A DNA stretch of 37,292 nucleotides from Aeromonas allosaccharophila (lineage in GTDB: Bacteria > Pseudomonadota > Gammaproteobacteria > Enterobacterales > Aeromonadaceae): positions 1-37,292 of the forward strand of contig NZ_CDBR01000076.1 in NCBI RefSeq assembly GCF_000819685.1, in the 5' to 3' direction. The position numbers and the translations under genes are program-made. The notes under the pieces are model-generated. The model saw nothing but the letters and a program-made list of their open reading frames with translations, did not search any database and was not told where the DNA came from. Below, piece after piece: positions 24,710 through 34,700 of the stretch (within the stretch, counting starts at the first letter, position 1; every line of letters starts with the position of its first letter).

Positions 24710-26055
24710 TGGCATCGCAAAACGCCAAGCTGCTCAAGACCCTTACCCTGACACAAGTGATTGTGATGGGTCTGGCCTATCTGACCCCCATGGCTGTCTT
24801 CGACACCTTCGCCATCGTCGGTGACATCACCGAAGGCCGGGTCGCCACCGCCTATCTGCTGGCTCTGGGTGGCATCCTGCTCACCGCTTTCAGCTACGGT
24901 CATCTGGTACGCAAGTTCCCCTCTGCGGGCTCCGCCTATACCTACGCCCAGAAGGTGTTCAACCCCTACGTCGGTTTCATGGTCGGCTGGTCATCCCTGC
25001 TCGACTACATGTTCATGCCGATGATCAACATCCTCCTGGCCAAGATCTACCTGACCGCCATGTTCCCGGGCGTCGAGCCCTGGGTGTTCATCTTCGGTCT
25101 GGTGACCGTGATGACCTTCCTGAACCTGCGCGGCATCAATCTGGTGGCCAACTTCAACGGTCTGATCGTGGTGATCCAGCTCGCCATCATCACCCTCTTT
25201 ATCGGCCTGATGGCGTGGGGCATCTACCACGGTGAAGGCGCGGGCACCCTGATGAGCAGCCGTCCGTTCCACTTCGACTCTGCCCAGATGGTGCCGCTCT
25301 TTACCGGTGCGACCATCCTCTGCTTCTCGTTCCTCGGCTTTGACGGTCTGAGCTCTCTCTCCGAAGAGACCCCGAACGCCGGCAAGGTGATCCCCAAGGC
25401 GATCGTGCTGACGGCCCTCATCGGTGGCGTCATCTTCGTGGTGGTCTCCTACTGCCTGCAGCTCTACTTTCCGAGCCTCTCCCGCTTCCAGCATCCGGAT
25501 GCGGTACTGCCGGAGATCGCGCTCTACGTTGGCGGCACCTTCTTCCAGTCCGTGGTCCTGGTCTGCACCACGGTCGCGGTACTGGCCTCCGGCATGGCGG
25601 CTCACGCCGGTGTCTCGCGCATCCTCTACGTGATGGGGCGTGACCGGATGATCCCGGAGCGGGTATTTGGCTACATCCACCCGAAATACCGCACCCCGGC
25701 CATCAACGTGCTGATGGTGGGCGGTCTGGCCCTCTCCGCAGTCTCCTTTGATCTGGATACCGCGCTGGCGCTGGTCAACTTCGGCGCACTGGTGGCATTC
25801 AGCTTCGTCAACCTGTCGGTGATCGGTCAGTTCTGGGTGCGCGAGAAGCGCAACAAGACCCTCAAGGATCACCTCATCTACCTGTTGATGCCGCTGCTCG
25901 GCGCCGCCACCATCGGTGCCCTGTGGATCAACCTGGAGCAGAGCTCGCTGGAGCTGGGCCTGATCTGGGCTGGCCTCGGCGTGACCTATCTGTTCCTGCG
26001 TCTGGCGGTGTTCCGTATCCCGTTCCGTCAGTACGAGGAAGCGGCTGACGCCTGA
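24709..26055 (+). CDS. puuP: Putrescine-type permease PuuP, copy 2
   Basis: This 448-residue paralogue of the preceding permease keeps the same helices and motifs ([51 protein letters not shown]). GAGGAG lies in the end of the small frame nine bases before its ATG. Several positions differ from copy 1 within membrane helices, so it may have a distinct substrate or affinity, or may be an importer for another amine or amino acid. A perfect palindromic terminator follows. Confidence 0.87.
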   Translation: MASQNAKLLKTLTLTQVIVMGLAYLTPMAVFDTFAIVGDITEGRVATAYLLALGGILLTAFSYGHLVRKFPSAGSAYTYAQKVFNPYVGFMVGWSSLLDYMFMPMINILLAKIYLTAMFPGVEPWVFIFGLVTVMTFLNLRGINLVANFNGLIVVIQLAIITLFIGLMAWGIYHGEGAGTLMSSRPFHFDSAQMVPLFTGATILCFSFLGFDGLSSLSEETPNAGKVIPKAIVLTALIGGVIFVVVSYCLQLYFPSLSRFQHPDAVLPEIALYVGGTFFQSVVLVCTTVAVLASGMAAHAGVSRILYVMGRDRMIPERVFGYIHPKYRTPAINVLMVGGLALSAVSFDLDTALALVNFGALVAFSFVNLSVIGQFWVREKRNKTLKDHLIYLLMPLLGAATIGALWINLEQSSLELGLIWAGLGVTYLFLRLAVFRIPFRQYEEAADA

Positions 26056-26078
26056 TCCTCTGCGGATAACAGATACAC

Positions 26079-26104
26079 AGAAGGGGAGCCATGGCTCCCC
26101 TTCT
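26079..26104 (+). terminator. Terminator after puuP copy 2
   Basis: A perfect 26-bp palindrome, arms AGAAGGGGAGCCA and its complement, lies 24 bases after the permease stop, with a short T-rich tail. Confidence 0.75.
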
Positions 26105-26195
26105 GCTATTTCACCGGCGCTATATCGCCGATTGTCGATGACCGGCTGGCGGCTCTTGCCGCCGCCCCCCAGCAGCAGGCCGGAAGGCTGATTCA

Positions 26196-26579
26196 TCAAC
26201 CGTTATTGATCACCGCGGTCGCAGCCGCCTTGAGCGGATCATTGGCCACCGCTTTGACATCCTTGTGGGCTTTTTTCAGCTGATCTTCAGCCTTGTCGGC
26301 CTTGCGCTGGGTCGCGTTGACATCATCGCGAACGCCCTGCACGCTGTCGCTCGCCTTGTCGCGCAGATCGGCGGTGCCATTTTTCAGCTCGTCCTTCGCC
26401 TTCTCTTTCTGCTGACGCATCAGCATCTCGGTGTCACAACGCCCCTTGACCCCGACGGAGGCACCCATCGCCTCGTTCTTCAGCGCCTTGTCCAGATTGC
26501 ACTCCGGCTGCAGCACTGACTTGGCCTGCACACCGACTGACAACAACCCGAGGGAAAGAGAGAGAACCCATGCTCGCAT
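26196..26579 (-). CDS. Small periplasmic helical protein, unknown function
   Basis: This encodes 127 residues. A signal peptide runs MRAWVLSLSLGLLSVGVQA with cleavage after residue 19. The mature part has two Cys (in PECNLD and GRCDTE) that may form a disulfide. It continues as a long charged amphipathic helix rich in Lys, Asp, Ala and Gln, with heptad-like repeats that suggest a coiled coil. No family recognised. The ATG at 26579 is preferred over an upstream TTG because it opens on the signal peptide and has GGAG upstream. Confidence 0.65.
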   Translation of the reverse strand: MRAWVLSLSLGLLSVGVQAKSVLQPECNLDKALKNEAMGASVGVKGRCDTEMLMRQQKEKAKDELKNGTADLRDKASDSVQGVRDDVNATQRKADKAEDQLKKAHKDVKAVANDPLKAAATAVINNG

Positions 26580-26755
26580 CACGCTTATTACTCCACGACT
26601 CAAAAGAAACGCCGCAGCATAGCGTCCCGCCCCAGGATCACAAGCCTTATTGTGTCGATAGTCACCTGGCCGCCGGATTATCGATCTGATCCGTCACCCC
26701 TTGTCGAACCGGCCCCGGAAAAACGCAGTCATCAAACCATCACAAAAGTGTCACT

Positions 26756-26773
26756 TTGTCATATTTCTGTCAT
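26756..26773 (+). promoter_or_regulatory. Pho box upstream of nptA
   Basis: TTGTCAT-ATTT-CTGTCAT is two 7-bp repeats 11 bases apart, one mismatch from the consensus CTGTCAT-N4-CTGTCAT bound by PhoB. It lies 66 bases before the nptA start. Another partial TGTCAC is just before it. Confidence 0.75.
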
Positions 26774-26838
26774 TTACCACTGATTAAATGCGCGGGTCAT
26801 CAACTACCCAAGACGGAACGACCGTCCCAAGAGGCTTT

Positions 26839-27987
26839 ATGCAACACCATCACTCCTTGTCACAGCCGCCCGCGACCCGCGCCCTGTTCAACTGGATGAG
26901 TGTCATCGTACTGGTCTACCTGATCCTGGTCGCCGTGGGCGCCATCTCCCACGGCTTCAAAGATTTCTCCGGCGGCGCCGAGGGGGCAGCCCGGATCTTC
27001 GCCTTTGCCAACAACCCCTTTGTCGCCCTGCTGCTGGGTATTCTGGCCACCGCGCTGGTGCAATCCTCCAGCACCGTCACCTCGGTGATCGTCGGTCTGG
27101 TGGCGGGCGGCCTGCCCATCGGCATGGCCATCCCCATGGTGATGGGTGCCAACCTCGGCACCACCATCACCAACACCATCGTCTCCATGGGTCATATCCG
27201 TGACAGATCCGAGTTCCGCCGCGCCTTCGCCGCCGCCACCGTGCACGACTTCTTCAACCTGCTGGCGGTGTTTATCTTCCTGCCGCTGGAGCTGATGTTC
27301 GGCCTGCTGCAACACAGCGCCGAGTGGCTGGCCAACCTGCTGGTGGGCTCCGCCGACATGTCGATGAAGGGCATGGATTTCATGAAGCCGCTGACCGCAC
27401 CGGCCCAGCAGCTGATCGACAGCGCCGTCGCCTTCCTGCCGGGCAAGGGTGCCGCCATCGCCACCATCGTCATCGGTATCCTGCTGATCCTCGCCTGCGT
27501 CACCTGGCTCGGCAAAGTGCTGCAACAGGTACTGGTCGGCCGCGCCAAAGAGCTGCTGCACAAGGCGCTGGGCCGTGGCCCGCTGACCGGCATCACCTCG
27601 GGTGCATTGGTGACCATCATGGTGCAGTCCTCCTCCACCACCACCAGCCTGATGATCCCGCTGGCCGGTGGCGGCGTGTTCAGCACCCGTCAGCTCTACC
27701 CCTTCACCCTGGGGGCCAATATCGGCACCACCATCACCGCCCTGCTGGCTGCCACCGCCATCAGCGGAGCCGGTGCCCAGCTGGCCATGACCATTGCGCT
27801 GGTCCACGTGCTGTTCAACGTCTTCGCCGTGGTGCTCATCTATGGCATCCCCTTGCTGCGTGACCTGCCGGTGCGCGCCGCCGAGGGGCTGGCCCGGGTC
27901 GGCAGCGAGAACAAGCTGCTGGCACTGGGTTATGTGGCGGGTCTCTTCTTCGCCCTGCCCGCCCTGATGATGGTGGCGGCCAAGTAA
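26839..27987 (+). CDS. nptA: Na+/phosphate cotransporter NptA
   Basis: This 382-residue membrane protein has the length I recall for V. cholerae NptA. It holds two Na_Pi_cotrans repeats, each with the QSSS motif (residues 75-78 and 263-266) and a following GAN-x-GTT motif (103-109 and near 290). It imports phosphate with sodium. The start at 26839 is chosen for family length, with GAGG a little close to it. A Pho box upstream indicates induction at low phosphate. Confidence 0.9.
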   Translation: MQHHHSLSQPPATRALFNWMSVIVLVYLILVAVGAISHGFKDFSGGAEGAARIFAFANNPFVALLLGILATALVQSSSTVTSVIVGLVAGGLPIGMAIPMVMGANLGTTITNTIVSMGHIRDRSEFRRAFAAATVHDFFNLLAVFIFLPLELMFGLLQHSAEWLANLLVGSADMSMKGMDFMKPLTAPAQQLIDSAVAFLPGKGAAIATIVIGILLILACVTWLGKVLQQVLVGRAKELLHKALGRGPLTGITSGALVTIMVQSSSTTTSLMIPLAGGGVFSTRQLYPFTLGANIGTTITALLAATAISGAGAQLAMTIALVHVLFNVFAVVLIYGIPLLRDLPVRAAEGLARVGSENKLLALGYVAGLFFALPALMMVAAK

Positions 27988-28003
27988 GCGCCGCCGCCAT
28001 GAC

Positions 28004-28033
28004 AAGGGGCGAGTCACCGACTCGCCCCTTTTT
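28004..28033 (+). terminator. Terminator after nptA
   Basis: An 11-bp stem AAGGGGCGAGT / ACTCGCCCCTT with loop CACCG is followed by TTT. Confidence 0.85.
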
Positions 28034-28161
28034 GCGTCTACGTCGCCGGGCTTTGCCTGCCCGCTCACATCCTCCCGCCCTGTGGCTCGCCATCAGGGGC
28101 GGTGCGCGATAAGATGGCGCCCTCATTGCACTTTTTACATTTCATGGAACAGGAAAAACCG

Positions 28162-28632
28162 ATGAAATTCATACTGATCGCGCTGCTCATCGCCGGTGTG
28201 GCCTACTACTTCTACTCCAGCAGCAACAACAAGAAGCTGGCGGCCGACAACGTGCGGATTGGCGCCGAGTTCCTCGCCAGCAACAAGGACAAACCGCTGG
28301 TGACCACCACCGCCTCCGGCCTGCAGTACGAAGTGCTGACCCCGGGCACCGGCACCGTTCACCCCACTGCCACCAGCAAGGTGAAGGTGCACTACGAGGG
28401 CAAGCTGCTGGACGGTACCGTCTTTGACAGCTCGGTCGCCCGTGGCGAGCCCATCGAGTTTGGTCTCAATCAGGTGATCGCAGGCTGGACCGAAGGGGTA
28501 CAGCTGATGGTGGAAGGTGAGAAGACCCGTTTCTACATCCCCGCCAACCTCGCCTACGGCGACCGTGCCGCGGGCAAAATCCCGCCGGGATCTGTGCTGA
28601 TCTTCGACGTAGAGTTGTTGGGTATCCAGTAA
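28162..28632 (+). CDS. FKBP-type peptidyl-prolyl isomerase, membrane-anchored
   Basis: This encodes 156 residues. A hydrophobic N-terminal helix (about 3-16) is followed by a short linker and a full FKBP domain (about 50-156): VKVHYEGKLLDGTVFDSS, VIAGWTEGVQLM, YIPANLAYG and PPGSVLIFDVELL. It would speed proline isomerisation in the periplasm or be anchored facing it. The start at 28162 is preferred over earlier in-frame codons because AGGA sits upstream and the helix follows. A duplicate of its last 16 codons lies just downstream. Confidence 0.88.
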   Translation: MKFILIALLIAGVAYYFYSSSNNKKLAADNVRIGAEFLASNKDKPLVTTTASGLQYEVLTPGTGTVHPTATSKVKVHYEGKLLDGTVFDSSVARGEPIEFGLNQVIAGWTEGVQLMVEGEKTRFYIPANLAYGDRAAGKIPPGSVLIFDVELLGIQ

Positions 28633-28670
28633 CCGCGCAGAACGCCCCTGTGGCAATGTCCCACTAAGCC

Positions 28671-28718
28671 TTCGTGCTGATTTTTGCTGTGGAGCTGCCG
28701 GGCATTCAGTAACAGCGC
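28671..28718 (+). pseudogene. Tail of a duplicated FKBP gene
   Basis: This 48-base stretch matches the end of the FKBP gene (28591-28638) at about 35 of 48 positions, offset exactly 80 bases. It reads VLIFAVELPGIQ then TAA, against VLIFDVELLGIQ in the intact gene. Many changes are silent-type transitions, so it probably came from a once coding tandem copy that was mostly deleted. Confidence 0.7.
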
Positions 28719-28753
28719 GTGGCTCATTTCAAAACAGCCTGACTAAACCAGAA

Positions 28754-28787
28754 AGGGCCGACAAATCACTTGTCGGCCCTCTCTTTT
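28754..28787 (+). terminator. Terminator downstream of the FKBP region
   Basis: An 11-bp stem AGGGCCGACAA / TTGTCGGCCCT with loop ATCAC is followed by CTCTTTTT. Confidence 0.85.
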
Positions 28788-28850
28788 TGCAGCCTTCCTT
28801 GCCCTCATCCCTTTCTGCATAACGGCCCCTCACCCACCTGTTGCCCACAA

Positions 28851-28874
28851 AAAAACCGCCCGAAGGCGGTTTTT
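28851..28874 (-). terminator. Terminator of rdgC
   Basis: AAAAACCGCC / GGCGGTTTTT with loop CGAA lies 38 bases beyond the rdgC stop on the minus strand. It has A and T runs on both sides and could act in both directions. Confidence 0.85.
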
Positions 28875-28912
28875 ACGATGGGATGGCAGAGGCCAAACCG
28901 GCACCAGTCCGG

Positions 28913-29824
28913 TTAGATGGACTGCTCTTCGCCACCCAGGGCGGCAAACAGCGCCGGGATAAACTGGGCCAGCTCGGAGGTAACCAGCGCGAAGTCGGCA
29001 TCCAGACGGGCAGCCGGATCTTCGCTGGTGACGTCGTCGTTCTGCTCGCGCAGCTCTTCACTGAACTTCAAGCGCTTGATGGAGAGATCATCCCCCAGCA
29101 CGAAGCTGACGGTCTCGCCCCAGTTGAGGGCCAGCTTGGTCACCAGCTTGTCGTTGGCCAGGTGGTTCTTGATTTCATCCGTCATCAGATCCTGCTGCTT
29201 GCAGCGGATGATGCCGCCGTGCTCCATGGCACTGCGCAGCTCGGCTTCGTCTTCCAGAGTGAAGGAGGCTGGCAGATTGCCCTCGTTCAGCCACTCGGTC
29301 ATGGTGATCTCGGGCGGGTTCTTGAGGGCCACCGGCACTACCGGCAGGGAGCCGATGGATTTGCGCAGCAGCGCCAGCAGATCGTCCGCCTTCTTGGCAG
29401 AACCTGCGTCCACCACCATTAAATTGTCGGCCGGATTGATCCAGGCGAAGGTCTGGCTGGTACGACTAAAGGCACGGGGCAGCAGGGTGTGGAGGATCTC
29501 CTCTTTCAGCGCTTCCTTCTCTTTCTTCTTGAGGGCGCGTCCCTGTTCGAACTCGATCGCCTCTACCTTCTCGGCCAGCATCTCCTTGACCACGGTACCG
29601 GGCAGCATCTTCTCCTCTTTGCGGGCGCAGATGAGGATGTGGCCGGAGGCAGAGTGGGTCAGGGTTGAGCCGAATTTGCCAAGGGGCTTGACCCACCCGA
29701 AACGGGAGATGTCCTGACTGCCGCAAGGGGTGAAGGCACAGGCTTCCAGCTGGGTTTCCAGCTGATCCACGGTCAGGTCAAAGGGGCGGGTAAAGCGATA
29801 AATCTGCAGGTTTTTAAACCACAT
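28913..29824 (-). CDS. rdgC: Recombination-associated protein RdgC
   Basis: This 303-residue protein is the same length as E. coli RdgC, with the N-terminal MWFKNLQIYRFTRPF and CGSQDISRFGWVKPLG motifs. RdgC forms ring-shaped dimers that encircle DNA and limits RecA activity. The start has GAGGA five bases upstream. It is divergent from the GNAT gene and lies near sbcDC, another recombination pair, in line with the E. coli setting near DNA metabolism genes. Confidence 0.95.
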   Translation of the reverse strand: MWFKNLQIYRFTRPFDLTVDQLETQLEACAFTPCGSQDISRFGWVKPLGKFGSTLTHSASGHILICARKEEKMLPGTVVKEMLAEKVEAIEFEQGRALKKKEKEALKEEILHTLLPRAFSRTSQTFAWINPADNLMVVDAGSAKKADDLLALLRKSIGSLPVVPVALKNPPEITMTEWLNEGNLPASFTLEDEAELRSAMEHGGIIRCKQQDLMTDEIKNHLANDKLVTKLALNWGETVSFVLGDDLSIKRLKFSEELREQNDDVTSEDPAARLDADFALVTSELAQFIPALFAALGGEEQSI

Positions 29825-30003
29825 GGCGTCCTCGGTCTCTAGATTGTCCGGCGGGCATTGTACTAGAGAGGCGCTTTGTGATCAGCCAATCATTCTCGCT
29901 AAATAAAGGGCGATCGACCTCACAGGGTCTCATTTATAACACCTGAGCCCTTGCCAAGTTCCCCTAGACTGCGAGAGTGCTAGTTGTTAACAAGGATGAA
30001 ATT

Positions 30004-30432
30004 ATGTTACGGCCAAGTCGCCCGGAAGACATGGAAGAGGTCGTTGAAATCTGGCTGCTGGCCTCCCTGCAGGCCCACGATTTCGTCGATGCCTCCTGCT
30101 GGTGGCAGGCCCAGGAGGATCTGCGTACCCGCTATCTCGATCGCGCCGCCATCTGGGTGTTCGAGGAGCGCGGCGATCTGCTCGGTTTTATGGCGCTGGT
30201 GGATAACTATCTCGCCGCCCTGTTCGTGCGCCCCGACCGTCAGGGCCGCGGCGTCGGCCACGCCCTGCTGCAGGAGGCGAAGCGTCAGGGGGCGTCGCTC
30301 CACGCCCGGGTCTTCGTCGAGAACGATCAGGCGGTGCGTTTCTATCGCCGCCACGGTTTTGTCATCGAGGCCGAGGAGTCCGATCCCCTCACCGGCTACC
30401 CCCAATACCGGATGTGCTGCGAACCGGCCTGA
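30004..30432 (+). CDS. GNAT-family N-acetyltransferase (YjaB/YiaC-like)
   Basis: This encodes 142 residues: MLRPSRPEDMEEVVEIW start, acyl-CoA loop R-P-D-R-Q-G-R-G-V-G-H-A-L near 77-90 and VFVENDQAVRFYRRHGF near 103-119. It is a paralogue of the gene at 15934, with the same length and L-x-x-S-x-Q-A-H-D-F segment. AAGGA eight bases upstream supports the ATG at 30004. Substrate unknown. It precedes sbcD by about 100 bases on the same strand. Confidence 0.85.
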   Translation: MLRPSRPEDMEEVVEIWLLASLQAHDFVDASCWWQAQEDLRTRYLDRAAIWVFEERGDLLGFMALVDNYLAALFVRPDRQGRGVGHALLQEAKRQGASLHARVFVENDQAVRFYRRHGFVIEAEESDPLTGYPQYRMCCEPA

Positions 30433-30536
30433 ATCCAAAGCCAGCCCCCTGTTTTACTTGAAAAAAGCACGGGGCATCCTCATCTTGTCTCCATCGGGTG
30501 CCGCAGGCACCATCCCTGCAACCGGGCTGCTTTCCA

Positions 30537-31763
30537 ATGAAAATCCTCCATACCGCCGACTGGCACCTTGGCCATCAACTGCATGGCCATGACCGCCGTT
30601 TTGAACACGATGCCTTTCTCGACTGGCTGAGCGACACCCTCAAGGCGCGCGAGATCGACGCCCTGCTGGTGGCGGGCGATCTGTTTGATACCGCCAATCC
30701 GCCCGCCAGCGCCTGGCAACAGCTCTACCGCTTTCTGGCCAGACTGCGCGCCGAGATGCCCCACCTCAACATGGTGCTGATCGGCGGCAACCACGACTCC
30801 CCCTCCAAGCTGGATGCTCCCCACGAGCTGCTGCGGGCCTTTGACCTGCATCTGGTGGGCAGCATCAGCCGCGACAGTGAGGGCAAGCTCGAAACCGACC
30901 GCCTGCTGGTACCGCTGCAAGACAAAGAAGGCAAGATTGCTGCCTGGTGCGCTGCCGTGCCGTTCCTGCGCAGCAGCGACTTGCGGGTGGAGCAGTTGGC
31001 AGAGGGGCAGGACAGGCTGATCGAAGGGGTGCGGCAGGTCTACGCCGAGGTGCTGGCCGAGGGGCACGCCCGCTGCGGGGAGGAGCTGCCGCTCATCGCC
31101 ATGGGCCACGCCTATCTGGCGGCAGGCCAGCTCTCGGAGCTATCGGAGCGGCGGGTGCTCGGCGGCAACCAGCACGCCCTGCCTGCCGAACTGTTTGCCG
31201 GTGCCGACTACACGGCGCTCGGTCACCTCCATCTGGCCCAGAGTCCGGCCGACGGGGTGCACTACAGCGGCTCACCGCTGCCGCTGTCGCTCGCCGAAGC
31301 GAACTACAACCATCAGGTGCTGGAAGTGACCTTTACGGGGGGCAAACTGGCCGGGCTGGAGCGGATCCCTGTACCCCGCGCGGTGGAGATGATCCGCCTG
31401 CCCCAGAGCACCCTCGACGAGGCGCTGAACGCCATCGCATCGCTCGAGCTGCCAGCTTGCCCACAAGAGGCTCAGCCCTTCCTCGAAGTGCGGTTGCTGC
31501 TGCCCAAGCCCGAGGCCCGCATTCGCGAACGCATTCTGGCGGCCACCGCAGACAAACCGGTGCGTCTGGCCCGCATCAGCACCCAGTATCAGGGCTCGGG
31601 GGAAGGGCTGGCCGATGGTCGCGAGCGACGCAGGCTCGATGAGCTCTCCCCCACCGAGGTGTTTCGCCTCTGCTATCAGCGCCAGTTTGAAGGGGAGCCC
31701 GAAGCACAACTGGTCGCCTCGTTTGAAGAGATCCTGGGGCAGGTGAAGGAGTCTAACCAATGA
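30537..31763 (+). CDS. sbcD: Exonuclease subunit SbcD (Mre11 type)
   Basis: This encodes 408 residues (E. coli 400). The calcineurin-type phosphoesterase motifs are in order: TADWHLGH (5-13), GDLFD (near 47), GGNHDS (near 83), GHLHL (near 228). With SbcC it cuts hairpins and degrades double-stranded DNA ends. The ATG at 30537 fits the family N-terminus MKILHTADWHLG. Its TGA overlaps the sbcC ATG as ATGA, so the two are translationally coupled. Confidence 0.95.
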   Translation: MKILHTADWHLGHQLHGHDRRFEHDAFLDWLSDTLKAREIDALLVAGDLFDTANPPASAWQQLYRFLARLRAEMPHLNMVLIGGNHDSPSKLDAPHELLRAFDLHLVGSISRDSEGKLETDRLLVPLQDKEGKIAAWCAAVPFLRSSDLRVEQLAEGQDRLIEGVRQVYAEVLAEGHARCGEELPLIAMGHAYLAAGQLSELSERRVLGGNQHALPAELFAGADYTALGHLHLAQSPADGVHYSGSPLPLSLAEANYNHQVLEVTFTGGKLAGLERIPVPRAVEMIRLPQSTLDEALNAIASLELPACPQEAQPFLEVRLLLPKPEARIRERILAATADKPVRLARISTQYQGSGEGLADGRERRRLDELSPTEVFRLCYQRQFEGEPEAQLVASFEEILGQVKESNQ

Positions 31764-34700
31764 AAATCTTGTCTCTGTCAGGTGAGAATTTGGCCAGTCT
31801 GACCGGCCCCTTCACCATCGACTTTACCAGGGGGGCGCTCGGCGCCGCCGGTCTGTTTGCCATCACCGGCAATACCGGTGCAGGCAAGAGCACCCTGCTC
31901 GATGCCATTTGTCTCGCCCTCTACGACGAGATGCCGCGCTTTATCGCCAATCGCAAGAATGTGGCCGAAGTGGGCCGCATGGATGACGAAGAGAAGCTCA
32001 AGGCCAACGATGTGCGCGGTATCCTCAGTCGCGGCCACGCCAGCGGCTTTGCCGAGGTGCAGTTTCGCGGCTGCGATGGCCGTATCTGGCTGGCCCGCTG
32101 GGCGGTGCGTCGCGCCCGCAACCGCTCGGAGGGGCGTTTTCAGGCGCAGGAGCGCACCCTGACCGATGTGGAGTCTGGGCAGGTTTTCTCCGGCAGCAAG
32201 CGGGAGCTGCAGGATCGCATCGATGAGCTGGTGGGCCTCTCCTGGGAGCAGTTCCGCCGCGCGGTGATCCTGCCGCAGGGGGAGTTTGCCGCCTTCCTCA
32301 AATCGGATGCCAACGAGCGCTCCGCCCTGCTCGAACGGATGACCGGCACCGAGCTCTACTCCGCCATCTCCATCCAGACCTATGAACGGGCGCGGGAAGA
32401 GCAGCAGAAGCTGGCCACCATTGCCCAACGCCTCGGCGACGTGGCGCTGATGGACGAGGCGACCCGCGAACAGTGGGTGAGCCAGCAGATAAGCCTCTCC
32501 ACCACCCTCAAACATGAACAGCAGCAACAGCAGCTGATGCAGGACTTGCGCGACCTCAACAGCCGCATTGCTGCCCAGATGCAGGGCTGCGCCGAAGGGC
32601 AGGCGGCGCTCGATGCCGCCCTGCAGGCCCACGGCGCCGCCGCCCCCGAGCGCGAGGAGTTTGCCCGCGCCGAGCAGGCGCAAGTGGCCCGCGCCGATCA
32701 CGACGAGCTGGCCCGCCTCACTCTGGAAGTGCAGCAGCAGGAGAAGGTGATCGCCGAGCTGGGACCGGAGCTGGCCAAGCTCGAGGAGCAGACCCAGCAG
32801 AGCGCCCTCACCGAACAGCAACTGCTGGCTGAGAAGATCGCCGCCGAGCGCGAATGGGGGGCCCTGCAACCCGAACTCAAGCGGGCGCAGGAGCTCGATA
32901 CCCGCATCCGGGAAAAAGTGCAGCAGTTGCAGAAGATCCAGCAAGAGGGAGCGCAGGAACGGGAAGTCCAGCTCACCCTCGAGCAGGGCTGGCGCGAGCA
33001 GAGCCGACAGGTGGAACTGCTCAAGCAGCAGCACCAGCAGTGGGGGCTCTGGCTTGAAGAGCACAAGGAGCTCGCCCCGGTGGCCCGCCAGTGGCAGCCG
33101 CTGCTCACCGCCATGCAGGATTGGGCCGACGATGCCGACAAGCTGCAACAGCTGCTCACCCTGCGGGATCACAAGCTGCGCGCCCTGCAACAGTTGCAAC
33201 GCAAGCTGGAGCAAGGTCAGCAGGAGCGCGACTACTGGCAACAGGAGCAGGCGCGGCTACAACAGCAACAAAATGAGTTGCAGGAGCAGCAGTGGGAGAG
33301 CCGCCTCGCCAAGGCGCAGGAGCAATGGCAACAGCAGACCGAGCAACTGGGTCAACTGCGCCAGCTGCTGGAGCTGGCCGACTATGGCCGCAACCACGGC
33401 GAGCAGCATGGCCGCCTGCAGCAGGAGATTGCCCAGCTGGAGCAGGCGCTGAGCAAGCTGGCCAGCCTCGGCGAAGAGCTGGCCCCCGCCCGCGAGCGGC
33501 TCGCCCTGCAGCGGGATGAGGCGCGCCACGCGCTGGAGCAGTCCCGCGCCATCGCCAGCTTCGAGCAGTATCGCCATATTCTGAGCGATGGTGAACCTTG
33601 CCCGCTGTGCGGTGCCGAGGAGCATCCCTACAGCCAGAGCCAGCCGCAGGTGGCGGGCATTCTCGGTCAACTGGCGGAGCGTGCCCGCAGTCTGGAGCTG
33701 GAGTGGGAGCGGCTCAACCATCAATACATTCAGTGCGAGAGCGAGCGTCAGGAGCTGGCCCGTCAGCTGGCGGTGTGCCAGCAGCACCTGCCGGAGCTCG
33801 AAGCCCGCGCCGAGCAGCTGACCCAGCGCTGGCAACAGCTGGGGGGCGATACCCTGCTCGGCCATCCGCTGCCGCTGCGCCAAAGTCCAATCGAGTGGAA
33901 CGAGCTGATGAACACCCTGCTCGGCCGTGGCCAGGCGCTCGAGCTGGGGTTGGCCCAGAGCCAGCAGCTACTGCATCAGGCCCAGCTCGGTCAGCAACAG
34001 TTGCAAGGGGTACGTCAGCAACTGAGCCAGCTGGCGGCCCAACACCAGCAGTTTGACCAGCAGTGGCAGGAGGCCGACCGCCAGCGCATCGCGCTGGAAG
34101 GGGAAGTGAAGGGGATTGGCGAGCAGGAAGCGACCCTGCGCCAGCGCCTCGAACAGGGTGCCCAACGCCTCGACGAGCAGATGGGCGGCCAACCGTGGCG
34201 CCAATGGCTCGGCAGCCAGCAGTGGCACGAGTGGCAGCGAGCCTGCGAAGCCTGGCTGCACGGCCAGAGTGAGTGGGAGCGGCTGGCCAGCGAGATCGCC
34301 AGCCTCACCCCGGCCCTGAGCGCACAGGAGGCGCGCCTGCAGACCCAGCGCGAGCTGCTGCACAAGCTGGAGCGCTACTACAAGGAGCACGAACAGCAAC
34401 GGCAGGGGCTGCTCACCAGCCGAGCCGCCTGTCTGAATGGCGAGGAGATCCCGCTTGTCGAGAGCCGCTGGCAGCAGCGGCTGCAACAGCTCGCCAGCGA
34501 ACTGGAACTGATGCAAAACGGCGCCCGTGCTCTGCGGGAGCGGCAGACCGAACTCAAGACCCGCCTCACCCATGTGGAGCAGGAAAAGCAGACCAGCAGC
34601 CGCCGCAAGCGGGAAGTGCTGGGACGCTGGGCAGCCCACGCCAGCAACCTCGGCATCGCCGAGTATGACCTGCGCCGCCTGCTCGCCATCAGCACCGATG

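Noticed and set aside
24991..26199. 402-codon minus-strand frame opposite puuP copy 2
   Set aside because: A matching antisense frame lies opposite puuP copy 1, explained by shared codon use of the paralogues and not by a gene.
26860..28068. 402-codon minus-strand frame opposite nptA
   Set aside because: Shadow frame dominated by Gly, His and Gln; no start signals.
31778..33241. 487-codon minus-strand frame opposite sbcC
   Set aside because: Leucine-rich translation caused by the Gln/Glu codons of the coiled coil on the sense strand.
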